From assembly GCF_910592395.1 (NCBI RefSeq), contig NC_088316.1, positions 7,376,001 to 7,440,000 of the forward strand: a stretch of 64,000 bases of DNA. The letters are read 5' to 3'. Each line of letters opens with the position of its first letter. Position 1 is the first letter of the stretch. The position numbers and the translations under genes were made by a program. The notes below the pieces were generated by a model. It was not told where the DNA came from, made no database searches, and saw only the letters and a program-made list of their open reading frames with translations. Source of the DNA: Lineus longissimus (Eukaryota; Nemertea; Pilidiophora; Heteronemertea; Lineidae). This document shows positions 1-10,639 of the stretch, in pieces.

Positions 1-545
1 TTCCTTGACGTAGAAGGCGCGGAAAAGGGGGTCGGCTTCCTCCTCTATATGCTTCCGTGTTATCGCCTGATGGGTTTCGACTACTTTTAAGAATCGTTGA
101 TGTAGCTAGGTCGGGTTCGGGTTTCTGTAAGACCTCAGTGACTCGCCAGCAATTATTAATCCGAAAGTTTTAGCCGTCTGGGACAAGTTTCAAGATCTTT
201 CGCATGTTGTTTTCGCTGATCAATTCGTTGTGGGTCTTCGTGGGATCCATTCCTGCTTGTACTCATTGTTGTCAGCTTGTCAGCTTCTGCCGGTGTGCCA
301 CTTGCAGACCTGCATAGTTATACGCCGGCAAAATTCTAGTCACTCTCCCGGAACTTCGCCTTTCCTTTTAGGAGGCACTTAATAGGTGGGTTGTTACCTT
401 TGTGTTCCTCCTTTTAGACACTAATTTTATTGTTATGATGTGCTACATTTGTTCTGGTGTTTTTATGCATTGCTGTTTATAAGTTGTACACAGGTTTTTA
501 ATTTATTTAGTGTCTAATAAAGTATTCATTGAATTAAATTAAATT
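1..545 (+). other. Possible 3' end of a transcript or retroelement
   Basis: No convincing reading frame is visible here. A canonical AATAAA polyadenylation signal lies at 516-521, followed by a short AATTA-type repeat ending near 548. This pattern is seen at the 3' ends of host transcripts and of LINE/SINE copies with microsatellite tails, and the two cannot be told apart because the upstream part is outside the window. Confidence 0.25.
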
Positions 546-639
546 AAAACTTTCAAACTCCGAGTTCTTTTGTTCAGCTATTGTCCGTTCGTTTTGTTAA
601 TCCACTGGCACGTCGTAATGTTCGGTCAGTGACATAAGA

Positions 640-1354
640 CAGGATTAGCAGACGCCCGACTCCGACTCCGAGTACGAGGTGATTCCCTTTTTGCGCTTTA
701 CGTCATCAACAGTGCGGGGGTTTCCCAAGTGGTCACTCGTACTCGCTCGTAAACTCCGAGTTGGACGTCCTCTATTCGTAAGTGCGCTCCCAGTGCAAAT
801 TTCTCTGTTATCATCGTAGATTCGGAGTATTTCCTGATCATTTTTAAATGTAAATGCTTTCAAGGATATGTCAATGCCCAGCAATGTAGTTCTGGTGGAA
901 AAAGGGTGCTCTGTATGGGCATCTTTGTTGGGTGGCATTCTCGCGATTTTTTTGCACATCGATGCGCATGCGATGCATGTACATCATGTGTACATGACAT
1001 GCATCATGTGCATGGTAGTAGTTATCAATGGTTATTACAAGTGAGGAAGCATGCAATTGCCCTTGGGTTATTTTGTGCTCCCAAGTCCAAGATGTAGGCC
1101 TAGTAAAATCTGCCATTTCTCTATAACTGGTTTAATTCAAGATCAAAGGAAAATCACTGCCGATCAGCTGATTGTTTCCGTCGTCTGCTATGTTTACGTT
1201 TCGCAGCGCCATCTAACGTAAAACACCTGGAACTGAGATCAACTCTGACCGGGAGTCGTGACGTTGCTAATCGATCAAACTGAACATTCGCGCGCGGATC
1301 CGACTCTGACTCGTACTCGTACTCGGAGTCGGAGTCGGGCGGCTGCTAATCCTG
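640..1354. mobile_element. Non-autonomous TIR element (MITE-like), ~715 bp
   Basis: The left end begins CAGGATTAGCAG and runs into GACTCCGACTCCGAGTACGA. The right end is its inverted complement, finishing CTGCTAATCCTG. The inverted match covers about 40 bp, with an extra GTACTC repeat on the right. The interior has no coding sequence but contains a palindrome-rich stretch of GCATG/ACATG motifs near 955-1020. No clear target-site duplication was found, so the exact borders and superfamily are open. Confidence 0.55.
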
Positions 1355-3695
1355 GCTATAGTCTCACTCATTCGTGACGAATTTTGGAACAAGTGGTGTG
1401 CCTTTATTGTAGACGTATGATGTAACAGCTGAGCCAATACGGCTGCGTTTATGCATGCACTATGTTCAACACTGTTGCAATGTTCGACTAGACGACAAAC
1501 TTCAATAGTGTTCTTTCCCAGCTAGCTCATGCATATTTTCAGCAGATTTTGCTCTCGTGCGAGTCACACAACACTGCACTTATATGTCGATACCAATGAG
1601 TTAGAGACACGTTAATTGCACACAGAATCGAGAACAAAATTATGCCAACGGGCCGAGCGTCCATCTTGAATACGTGGTATACATGTATATAAAGATTAAG
1701 TGGTACAACAAGTCATCAGAGGCTTAATGGCCACTAGGTCTGTCAGTGATGCCAATTAAAAATTGCATTCCTATTGTGGACTGTATGTTAACTATCCATT
1801 GCTCAGCACTCCTAAATCTATGGTACCTTGTACACTTTATTCAAAATCACCATGTGTAAGTAATAGCGTCAATTATGTACCAGTTTGCAAATTACTGTCT
1901 ATACTCCTTTCGATAAATTGAGTAATTACAGTCTCATATTTCAGCAATCTATCAGCCAGACCTAGAGCCAAGGTTTGTAACGATTCCAGATTGTCGACCA
2001 TTCTTCATCCATTGCAAAAAATTTTTGAAGTGATGGTCTCAGTGCTTTTTTCCTACAACCATTTTATATTCAGTAGTTGGCCGGGGCAACACGTTGACCA
2101 CAAAACATTTACCGCCACAAGCTGGTCAAAAGCATAAGAAAACTACACCTGGCCTGCCTAGGCAACCTATTTAAAGACATCACAGCAAACCGAGTCTATC
2201 AAAACAACTCAAACATTTCAAATGGTTAAAAAAGCAATCGAGGTAAGTTGAAACAATGACCCTCTCACAACAAAAACAAGTCAGTTGGCCACAAATAAAC
2301 ATTGCCCCACTTGAAGAGTCCGTAGAAAGCATTAAAAATCGTTCGAAATACAGTTTACCTGTTAAACTCCAGCGATATGAATTAAAAGTGACCACATTTT
2401 TGTGCAGAATGATTGCCACATTAAATTCATTGGGCATATGAATTCGCCGTTCAAGGAACAAACGTCTTGGCGCCAAAAACAGACATCGGCCACGTTGGCG
2501 AAAATGTCGTCATACCATGTAAAATCCAAGAAAGGTCTCGTAAGGAAGTTTTTTCCGAATCTAAATGATGATGACGTGCCTCGTTAAGAGGACGTAACAT
2601 CTATTTTAATTTTAAAATGCATTTCCAATGTGATTGCATGGGGACAACCCATCTGTGTCGTATATCACTAGACACGCTCGAATCCCCTTTTTCCGTGCAA
2701 TGTTTAATCCGTCGTTTTATTTCTTCAAATAAATCCTAAAAATAAAAAAAGCAAAAAGTCGCGGGTTAAGTTACCTGAATAACTTTTACACAATGAAATT
2801 ACATAGGTCGAACATAGACAATATTCCTGGACAGCTGGCGATTTTTTAAAGATATTTGTTTATCAAGGGTACTATATGGCTCTTAGAGATAGCTTGCCCC
2901 TACACTGCAGATAGTATGCCTCACGCTATTGCCGGCAAATATGACTAGGATGCTGCAGGGTTCTAGCTATTTGACCCACTTCTCACCGTGTATCAGGAGG
3001 AACTTAAGGTTCAGAATCAAGAAAAAGCGAACCGGCTCCTCATATTGCAGTTTTTTTAACACATGGAAGCGCACATCTTACCCAGTTAGGGAACTTACGA
3101 AATTAGGGTTCACCATTAGAAGCTTTATCCTTTCATTCCATCGCAAAACTATACCGATGATAAATATATCGCTACATAGTGTAAATTTGTAAGGTTCCTC
3201 CTTGCATATATATTCGCAAACTGAGCAAATTAATGCACTTGCCACTGCAATGCACCCTTGCACAAAATAAACCTTGAATGTACAATCAACATACATAAAA
3301 GCCCTTCGGTGACATCAATTCATTTATGTTAGACGAGGATGGTCCATGGTAGCTCCGATTTTGACCAATTGACAACCCTTTTATTTCATCATAGATTCAT
3401 GCTTTCTGTGGCAAGTGATCATTAAATCCTGTTACTGTGTAAGCTATTGAGGATAGGCTGGTTGAAAATGTCAGTAACACATAATTTGTCATGAAAATAC
3501 AAAATTTTCATGTAATCTGTCAAAGAGACATATGTTACATTTGTACGTCACCGAAACGTTTCAAACGCATGAATCTGAATGCCACATTACTTCCTTCTAG
3601 TAATACACTTAGGGTCTATAAAACCATCAAGAAAAAGTAATTGAATCTAGAAGTCCATTAATAATGCAATGGACATTCATAAAGGATGCTGCTTT
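1355..3695. other. Intergenic stretch, nothing recognised
   Basis: This is A/T-rich DNA with only short open frames under 100 codons. No family motif, splice-flanked exon, tandem repeat or inverted repeat was recognised. It probably lies upstream of the signal-peptide exon at 4973, and an untranslated first exon could be hidden here. Confidence 0.4.
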
Positions 3696-4600
3696 GGGGG
3701 GTTTATGCCTGTTTCGCCTATTCCTGTTTCGCCTACAAAATTCCTGTTTCGCCTATTTCTGTTTCGCCTATTCCTGTTTCGCCTACTTTCCAGTACCCCT
3801 ACAATAAATCGACTCTCCCAGGGGGAACCTTAGGGATGCATGTCCATTTTATGGGGAAAACGTGAGGGGACAATTGGATGATGTTAACGATGTGATGACA
3901 ATTTGACTAATCAAATGCCATCAACTTTGTTAACAAACCATGCCATGACCGTTTTGAAAGAGTCACCTTGAAAGCGGGGACAGTCCGGGACTTATTTGAC
4001 CATATGACCATACTGACACACAGTAAAAACTAATAGATTAAGTAGAGTAAAGCAGTCGCTTATTTTATAAAAACAGGAATTCATGACTTTTTGATAAAAA
4101 TACATAATACTGTACATTCTCATAATTATTTGATCAAAATCAGCTGTAAAACCCATGTCATAGTAAAGAACAATGTAGCTATAGGTATTCTTTCTATTAC
4201 GAAGCCAGTTACTGACTAAGACAAAAGAAAGAGAATCAACAATATCAAATGCAGGCCTAAGAAACCTTTCTCAAATCTGATGAAAGGGTAAAATTTTCTT
4301 ACTATTTTATTTCTTGCCTTTTAAAATAAGCTAAAACATAAGCCGATGTAAGCTATGTATAATTTTCCAAAGTTATTCCGAATAATACTGAAATAATTGA
4401 CATGTCGCTAAATCCATTATTTCAGACTTTATTCTTAATGATAGCCTTTAACACTATAGTAAGGGACGATTCATATTCCTACGTCTGTGGGGAGGTTAGC
4501 AATACATTCGAATAGGCGAAACAGGAATAGGCGAAACAGGAATTAGGCGAAACAGGAATAGGCGGAACAGGAATAGGCGAAACAGGAATACACCCTTTGG
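3696..4600. mobile_element. Element bounded by inverted arrays of a 15-bp repeat
   Basis: Five copies of a CTATTCCTGTTTCGC-type unit stand at 3708-3786, and five copies of its reverse complement at 4513-4590. The outermost bases also form an imperfect inverted match (GTTTATGCCTG on the left, the complement of GTGTATTCCTG on the right). The ~725-bp interior is A/T-rich and non-coding. The layout fits a foldback or MITE-like transposon whose terminal inverted repeats have expanded into minisatellites. No target duplication could be fixed. Confidence 0.5.
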
Positions 4601-4972
4601 GGTAGTTCCCCTGCTTTAATTTTTTGGAGGTTTTTTTTAGACAATGTTCCTATGGGTAAAAGAGAAAACTTTTCCAGAAAGCAGGTAGCGAATGCAGCTA
4701 AAAAGACCTGCAAACACTTGCCGGAAGAAGACAACAGTTAGTTGCATGTGACAATTGTATTACCTCTTTGAATTAGGTAGGCAACCTGCGTCGAGGTCCT
4801 ATTTCCGAAGTGCAAAATTTATTTTGCAATAAGTTTCATGGCATTAACAAATTATGTGCGGCCAAAGTGCTTTCGAAACAACTGATGCACGTGTTTGTGA
4901 TATGTCGTTTTAATGAAAGGATGTAGGATACTACCAGTCCCTAACCTCAAAACATTAACAATTTCATTTCAG

Positions 4973-5047
4973 AATATATGAGGTCATCTTTTACATCATG
5001 GGGGCAGGTTGCCTCCCTCTTACTGGTATTGTTTCTTGCAGCATTAT
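4973..5047 (+). CDS. Exon 1: signal peptide of a histidine-rich LamG-domain protein
   Basis: An acceptor (TTCATTTCAG) ends at 4972 and a strong donor (GTAAGT) starts at 5048. The ATG is at 4978. The 70 coding bases encode MRSSFTSWGQ followed by a hydrophobic core, VASLLLVLFLAAL, which is a textbook secretory signal peptide. The exon ends in phase 1, the usual phase after a signal-peptide exon and the phase needed by exon 2 at 5568. The acceptor upstream of the ATG implies an untranslated exon further 5', not identified. The link to the downstream exons is inferred from phases, not from transcript data. Confidence 0.6.
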
Positions 5048-5466
5048 GTAAGTATTGAAAACCACCCATAGTCAGATAGTGTGGTGAACTTAGGCTAGCG
5101 TGTCGCCGTAGTGGTAAGGTGGAGATGGTCGAGATTACCATATCCTACCTTTTGACGACTGACAAAATGTCTAAGCACAGTAATTTAAGAAAGTTCCTCA
5201 TCAGTCAGGAATCTTTTTTGGCGCTCGATCAGATCGATGCAAGGAATGCGCATTTTAAGATTTTGAATATGAAACGGTCTGTAACAATACACTTTACGCT
5301 GTTTACGATATTTACGCTCCCTTTCTAAAAAAGTGTCGGACACACTTTTGCATGTATTTCGATATACCGCAGCGGAGGATGATGCCTTATTTGTCTCACA
5401 CGCATACACTCCAGTCGAACGGTGCTTATCTCAACACTAGTGTACAATGCCAAATCGATTGCTGAG

Positions 5467-5515
5467 TTAGGGGTTAGGGTTAGGGTTAAGGTTAGGGTAA
5501 GGTTTAGGGTTAGGG
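5467..5515 (+). repeat. Interstitial telomere-like TTAGGG tract
   Basis: About eight degenerate copies of the TTAGGG hexamer (variants GGTTAGGG, GGTTAAGG, GGTTTAGGG) lie in the intron just before exon 2. TTAGGG is the canonical telomere unit of most animals. The short imperfect tract indicates an internal remnant, not a chromosome end. Confidence 0.75.
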
Positions 5516-5567
5516 AAGATCATGTCTTTATTTCTGCACATTTTCTTCTACATATCAATAACTAGAG

Positions 5568-5675
5568 TCCAATATCTACTTAAAGGGAACTGCATAGAAC
5601 AGGGTGGGGGCCATGTATTGCCCCACCATCATCAAGATCGTAATGTGCTCCACCATCATCACCATCATCCGCAAG
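5568..5675 (+). CDS. Exon 2: short His-containing exon
   Basis: A pyrimidine-rich run and AG end at 5567, and the donor GTAAGA starts at 5676. The 108-bp exon is phase 1 to phase 1, so it fits between exon 1 and exon 3 without disturbing frame. Its second half encodes two His clusters (PHHHQD and LHHHHHHP), matching the character of exon 3. The 5' part (codons near 5580-5602) looks less protein-like and resembles the TTAAAGGG ends of nearby MITEs, so the acceptor is the weak point. The nearest alternative AG (ending at 5602) would give phase 0 and break the frame. Confidence 0.5.
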
Positions 5676-5759
5676 GTAAGAGAACCGTGGTCTTTGTTAT
5701 TTCAGAAGTACATTGTAGCATGTTTTACAAGGGCTATGTCTCTTGATCTTAAACTACCA

Positions 5760-6090
5760 ATGGCATTATTAAGTGTGTTATACACAAGCTGACGGCTACC
5801 CTGTCACCTTCCTATGGAGTAGCATCCAGCAACAATTTGCACATAAAATGAAAAATTTCAAAATCTAACTGATTTATCAGGCTGTTCTGATGTTGACTCC
5901 GACTAGAACCGTTTGGCCCTCTTTGCACAGATCCTTTCAGTGTTGAGCGATGCACTTTTGTATACAACCAAAAAACGGTTCTTCAGACGAGGGCCATTGC
6001 AATAAATATGAATGGGCCTATCATGTTCCAAATACTATTTACCTAAACGTCATGATCTTAGTTTCTATGTACAAAGGATGTCTCGGTGAT
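5760..6090. repeat. Diverged dispersed repeats with partners nearby
   Basis: The stretch around 5820-5970 is a diverged copy of 10450-10600; both contain the motif TGTTGAGCGATGCA. The stretch 6000-6090 resembles 6830-6920, sharing GTTCCAAATACTATTTAC. No coding potential is seen. These are old interspersed repeats of unknown family. Confidence 0.45.
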
Positions 6091-6698
6091 TTTTATTTGT
6101 GCAATGAATAATCCGAACGTAGCATCCAATTAGGCCTTTTTCTAATATTTTTTTGTTGACCAAAAACAAGATGTACAAAACACAAATTACAATATGACAT
6201 GCAGACATTTTCCAAAGTACGCTGAACGATTACCCTGTTCTTTAAAATCCTTAAAAAGATTCAGACCTAGTATTTGGAATCCCCTCTTTCTATTTTGTGT
6301 AATAAATGCAAATGTTTTCTTATTAACTTAATATTTGTGAGTCCGATTAAATCCCCAGATGTTCACAATATTATATTTTCCATGTTTAATTCAATTTTGA
6401 CTGTTGATATATTCCTGAGTCATCCTGCCAGTTGTAGCTAGACTCCCGGAGCAGTCCATTGCGTCATCATGATTGGATCTCCTTATGGACTACCACAGAT
6501 GGCGGGAATTCGTGTAGCTGGATGATTAGCTAATGGGCGTTGAGGATACCAAACTCTCAAGGGGTTTTCTGTCACCGCATCAAAATCTTTCAAATGACCA
6601 AGGTCAACAGGTCATGACTATTGTAATAGCATACCGCAGTACATAGAATTCTAACACATTACAACAAGTGAAGAAAATCGCCGTCTAGTACGGGAGGC

Positions 6699-6740
6699 CC
6701 GCTAGCTCAGTGGATAAAGCGCGTGGCCTCTGCTTGTATA
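6699..6740 (+). repeat. tRNA-like 5' half (possible SINE head)
   Basis: The motif GCTAGCTCAGTGGATAAAGC matches the D-arm/A-box region of a tRNA. The anticodon arm and B-box that should follow are not seen, because a TIR element begins at 6753. It is best read as a truncated tRNA-derived SINE head or tRNA pseudogene, not a functional tRNA. Confidence 0.4.
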
Positions 6741-6752
6741 ATCCAACCCTAA

Positions 6753-7389
6753 GGTGGCACTACACAGTGAGGACGGGGTCCGTTTTGTCCCCCCCCCCCC
6801 CCCTAGAGAAATGTAGTTCTTAAGACGCAGGCCGTTTCCATGTTCACGAATGGGTCCATCCTGTTCCAAATACTATTTACGCCCTGGCCATAGTTTCCAT
6901 GTGCAGAGGGATCTTTGGCGATCTTATGACCGTAGCATCTGTGCGATTTGAAGCGGTCTCAATCCTCAATATGTAACATGCCTTCCATCTGCAAAAAAGT
7001 TGGGCGTAGTTGTGCGAGTATCAATTATGCTCGTCCAAATTCTAGGCCATATGGCGAAAAAATAGCAAAGATGACCCCATGTTTTCACATCAAATAAAAA
7101 AACTAGATGCATTTGGCTATCTGTCGGTGGTACTGTCATTCCCAAATCATTCATTTTGAACCGAGTGATGCCCATTTGAAGATTGCACATATCATGACAT
7201 TTTTTGGTCAATTATTTACCTTTTTTCAGGATCCAAGTGGTGTCAAAGGTGGCGCCACCTATCGGTGCACTCATGAATTAAACACAATGAAAATGCCGTA
7301 GACTTCTTCTCTGGATTTATACGAACCCAGGGCCCGGGGCCTATTTGACGCTGCCGTTGACACCGTCCTCCGCACTGTGTAGTGCCACC
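6753..7389. mobile_element. Non-autonomous TIR element, ~637 bp
   Basis: The left end starts GGTGGCACTACACAGTG and the right end finishes with its complement CACTGTGTAGTGCCACC. The match extends weakly inward through GGACGG. The interior has a poly-C run near 6788-6804 and a region related to 6000-6090, but no coding sequence. No obvious target duplication was found. Confidence 0.55.
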
Positions 7390-7739
7390 AAATATTACAG
7401 GGGCTGCTGGGGACGGCAAGGTTAGGCAGCGGACGCAGTCCCTCTAGTGTAATTCGACATCGCTATAATGAAAAGCCAATCCGCATCGTCACCACATGAC
7501 GATTGTGACGTGTTCGCGCAAGTGGTAGAGTGAACTGCCCCAAATAGTTATCCTCAAAATAATCTTACACTTCGATATTTGTACAAACTTTTCTCCATAT
7601 ATCGTCTTTATTAAGTTCAGTTAGTTGATAAAGAATGTTTGTAGCTGATGTTATCGTTTGAATCACATTTTTTTAAGCCTTCTGAATCGAGGTCAACCCG
7701 CTGAGCCGTGAAACGTGGTGGACAAGTGAAATTAAGACA

Positions 7740-7926
7740 AAAAAACGACCTCAAAAACGTCAGATCCCCAAACCCTGAAATTATCATGGTCATGACCTGT
7801 CAAATATTCTATGGATTTATACCCTGGGTGAGGTCTTTTCGCCCTGCAAATATTAGGTTCGAGTGAGATGTTGGGTAAAAGTTATGGCAGTTGATGTCTA
7901 AAGGAAAATTGCTTGAAATCTATTAG
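7740..7926 (+). repeat. Dispersed repeat, inverted copy at 55.7 kb
   Basis: This stretch (containing CATGGTCATGACCTGTCAAA and ACCCTGGGTGAGGTCTTT) reappears as a reverse complement at about 55672-55862 with modest divergence. It is non-coding and of unrecognised family. Confidence 0.6.
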
Positions 7927-8015
7927 TGGTGTAGCCAGTCGATTCTCTTCAAGAATCGTTTGATGTTGCGAGTGGTATAATCCAGGCGATGCGAGATTCG
8001 AATCTCGCACGCGGA
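7923..8015 (+). repeat. Possible tRNA-derived SINE segment with B-box
   Basis: GCGAGATTCGAATCTCGC at about 7987-8004 forms a perfect T-arm-like hairpin containing a B-box (GATTCGAATC). About 60 bases upstream, TAGCCAGTCG is a weak A-box. The arms do not fold into a complete tRNA by eye, so a decayed SINE or tRNA remnant is more likely than a functional gene. Confidence 0.3.
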
Positions 8016-8871
8016 ACTTTTCTTTTCTTTATCTGTTTTGACTTTATTCCAACCTCTAAATCCAGGGATCAATGCGCTCCCCACTTCCGGTGGTCCTCTT
8101 ATACTCCTGGTCACATCTAAAAATAAAACCGTTGTGATTAGTTCATGATACATTGTAACATAAATATCGATGGCGTCACTCGCTATCACATGCCATTTTA
8201 TCATAAGCATGTGATGATGAACACATCAAATTTAAGTTTGCTTCTGGTAATAATATGAACAGCAATCCAAGCCTCCTATCGGTTGAATTCTCGCTCTTAA
8301 CCTTTGGTTATAATTACTGTGTTCCCCAATGCGGCAAATAGATAATAAAGTGCACTGAAATATTCTGTCACAAACTACACTCACTAGAATATCAATAACA
8401 AATATTTACCATTTGCTGCATGATTATTGTGAATTAACTGCAACAAAAACTTGTCATCAGGATTAAATGACAGCCACATGGATTTGTTTATATAATGGTC
8501 GATCAATTGCTCCCCGACAATATCATATTCTCCCAAGAAAATCCCCCCCCCCCCCGTTAAATTGCCCCTAAGTGAAAATGCCCCCTTTGGAGCCTAACTT
8601 TTTCTTTACAAAGGTGTTTTCTCCTCAGTTTAATTAAGTTGCACTCCCAAGACTCCCTCCCTCCTGCTCAGTCCTATGCAAACCCATCTATGAGAAGCTA
8701 TCGACCAGTCATACCATTTAAAAAAAATATCTATGGCTATGACTACAAGGGATCTTGAAACAATGTCTTATGGATTCGGTGAAACTCAAAGATTTCTTGA
8801 ATCATTGTGGAGAAACTGATCTTTCTCACTAATTCATTAAAGGACGCTCTCATAAAATTTTTCTAAGGGCA

Positions 8872-9108
8872 ATATTGCTGGGGGCGATTTTACGAGTTTG
8901 GCTGGAAGGCAATTTGACCGGGGGAAATTTTATAGGGAGCAATTATACAGGGGGGGGGGCAATTTGATTGGGGCAATTTTACAGGGGGCAATTTTGCAGG
9001 GGAGGCAGCAATTTTATAGGGGGCAATTTGACTGGAGGGCAATTTTTACAGGGGGCAATTTTACAGGGGGCAGCAATTTTACAGGGGGCAATTTGACTAG
9101 GGGGCAAT
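8872..9108. repeat. G-rich minisatellite (GGGGGCAATTTTAC-type units)
   Basis: More than ten imperfect 13-20-bp units of the form GGGGGCAATTT(T/G)AC follow each other, several with runs of 5-9 G. A related C-rich segment (poly-C and AAATTGCCCC) lies at 8547-8590 in the opposite sense, so the tract may be one arm of an inverted-repeat element. The open frame across it is a by-product of repetition. Confidence 0.65.
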
Positions 9109-9436
9109 CAAGTAGACTACGGACGTAGAGGTTGACTTTATTCATCACTACACATGCACATTATAAACAAAGTTATGACATGAATGTATAGCAAAATTAC
9201 CAACCAGGTACCGTTTGTAACCCAGGTGAGAATTTGTGAAGTAGCGTCACGTTGCCAAGGTGTGCATGCCAGACTACATATGAAAGCGACCTCATGATTG
9301 GTTGGCATCCTGCCAAATTCTCGTTGTGGTTGTCAAAGGCCGATGTAGAAAAGTTACGCCTTGCCGCAGTGGGACTGGGTGACTGGACGAGGCCGCTCAA
9401 ATGCATCCGGAGTGTGGTTGAAGCCAGAGGTTCTTT

Positions 9437-9895
9437 ATGATTGGGCAGTCCCAGAAAAAAGTTGTTATATGGTCTCGGTATTTATTTTACAGAACTTGTG
9501 CAGCTGTTTGTGTTTTTCAACTTATATTTGAACAGCCATGCATTGGTTGTGAGGACAATTATGCAGCGGTATTGAACGAACAGGAAAATATTGCGAACAA
9601 TGCAATTAGTGCTACACGGATCCACTCATTAGCTTCTTTTGTGAATGCACTGCCTTCAGCAGTAATAGGCAAAGTGTTTTGGGACAGTAGAGAGCAGAAG
9701 TTTGATGTGTATGTAAATAGCAGACTCTGGAACATGACAGGCAATGAATTTGTAGAAACAGTATACAGTGGCTCAATAAAAATGTTACACTTACAAAATG
9801 GTTTTATTATTTTGGCATTAACCCTCGAACATACATACATGTATAAACTTGAAGAGCAAGCTCTCCCAATTAATTTGACGCCAGCAGAAGCATAA
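9437..9895 (+). CDS. Unrecognised 152-codon ORF inside a large inverted repeat
   Basis: This open frame ends ...LPINLTPAEA and shows no motif I recognise. Its 3' third is mirrored on the opposite strand at about 10200-10340, where the minus-strand frame keeps a similar peptide (a hydrophobic IILAFT segment and MYLKNTLSLN against MYKLEEQALP). Similar peptides in both arms suggest this was once protein-coding, perhaps the end of a transposon protein or a captured exon. The start codon is arbitrary; an upstream splice junction is possible. Confidence 0.3.
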   Translation: MIGQSQKKVVIWSRYLFYRTCAAVCVFQLIFEQPCIGCEDNYAAVLNEQENIANNAISATRIHSLASFVNALPSAVIGKVFWDSREQKFDVYVNSRLWNMTGNEFVETVYSGSIKMLHLQNGFIILALTLEHTYMYKLEEQALPINLTPAEA

Positions 9896-10340
9896 TTCTT
9901 CGATGGTTGACAGCGCAGGACAGATTTAATTGACTCATCATGTGAACTATCACTTGCGCCAACTTCTCAGTGGTTGAACCGGATAAAACGGGAGCATTCT
10001 CAACATTAAATTTTATTCACAGTTGAACACAAATAGGAAAATTACAAAATGAATCTGTTAAATGTCAATCTTCAACAGTGAATAAAATGTAAATGTTAAA
10101 GATTGCTTTCCTCTTTGTTCTTTGCCCTGGGCGCAAGTCAGATTTCACACACGTCAATAAAATATGTCCTGCGCAGTCAACCATGGAAGGACTTTGAATC
10201 TGCTGGTGTCAAATTAATTGAGAGAGAGTGTGTTCTTCAAGTACATATGTATGTTTGAGGTAAATGCCAAAATTATAATAGATATTAACCATTTTGTAAG
10301 TGTAACATTTTTATTGAGACACTCTGTAGTAGTGTTTGTG
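9770..10340. repeat. Diverged long inverted repeat (palindrome)
   Basis: The arms at about 9770-9930 and 10165-10340 are reverse complements; both contain AATGCCAAAAT and ACCATTTTGTAAGTGTAAC in opposite sense. The central part is also inverted around 10030-10100 (TATTCACAGTTGAA / the GTGAATAAAATG region). The arms include the end of the 152-codon ORF. It is probably a decayed foldback transposon. Confidence 0.6.
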
Positions 10341-10639
10341 AAACAAATAGGTGGGCGTGATATTGACGCAATGTTAAAATTACTCAAAAGACCGTTGGTA
10401 TTATTAAGGGCAATAGTTCCCAGCTGTCGAATGCCCAATTACCTCCTATTCTACAAAGTAGTTCCATCAACAAATTGCACACTAAAAGGAAAAAATCAAA
10501 ATCTGACTGAATCATCACGCTTTTCCGATGTCTATTCCGATTTGACCCGAGTTAGCTCTCCATGCATCGATCTTTCCCATGTTGAGCGATGCATTAGTAA
10601 GGCGCTTCCTGGAGCCATGGATCTGTTACAGTTTGTCAA

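Noticed and set aside
8898-9128. Gly/Phe/Gln-rich ORF
   Set aside because: It is the translation of the G-rich minisatellite, not a gene.
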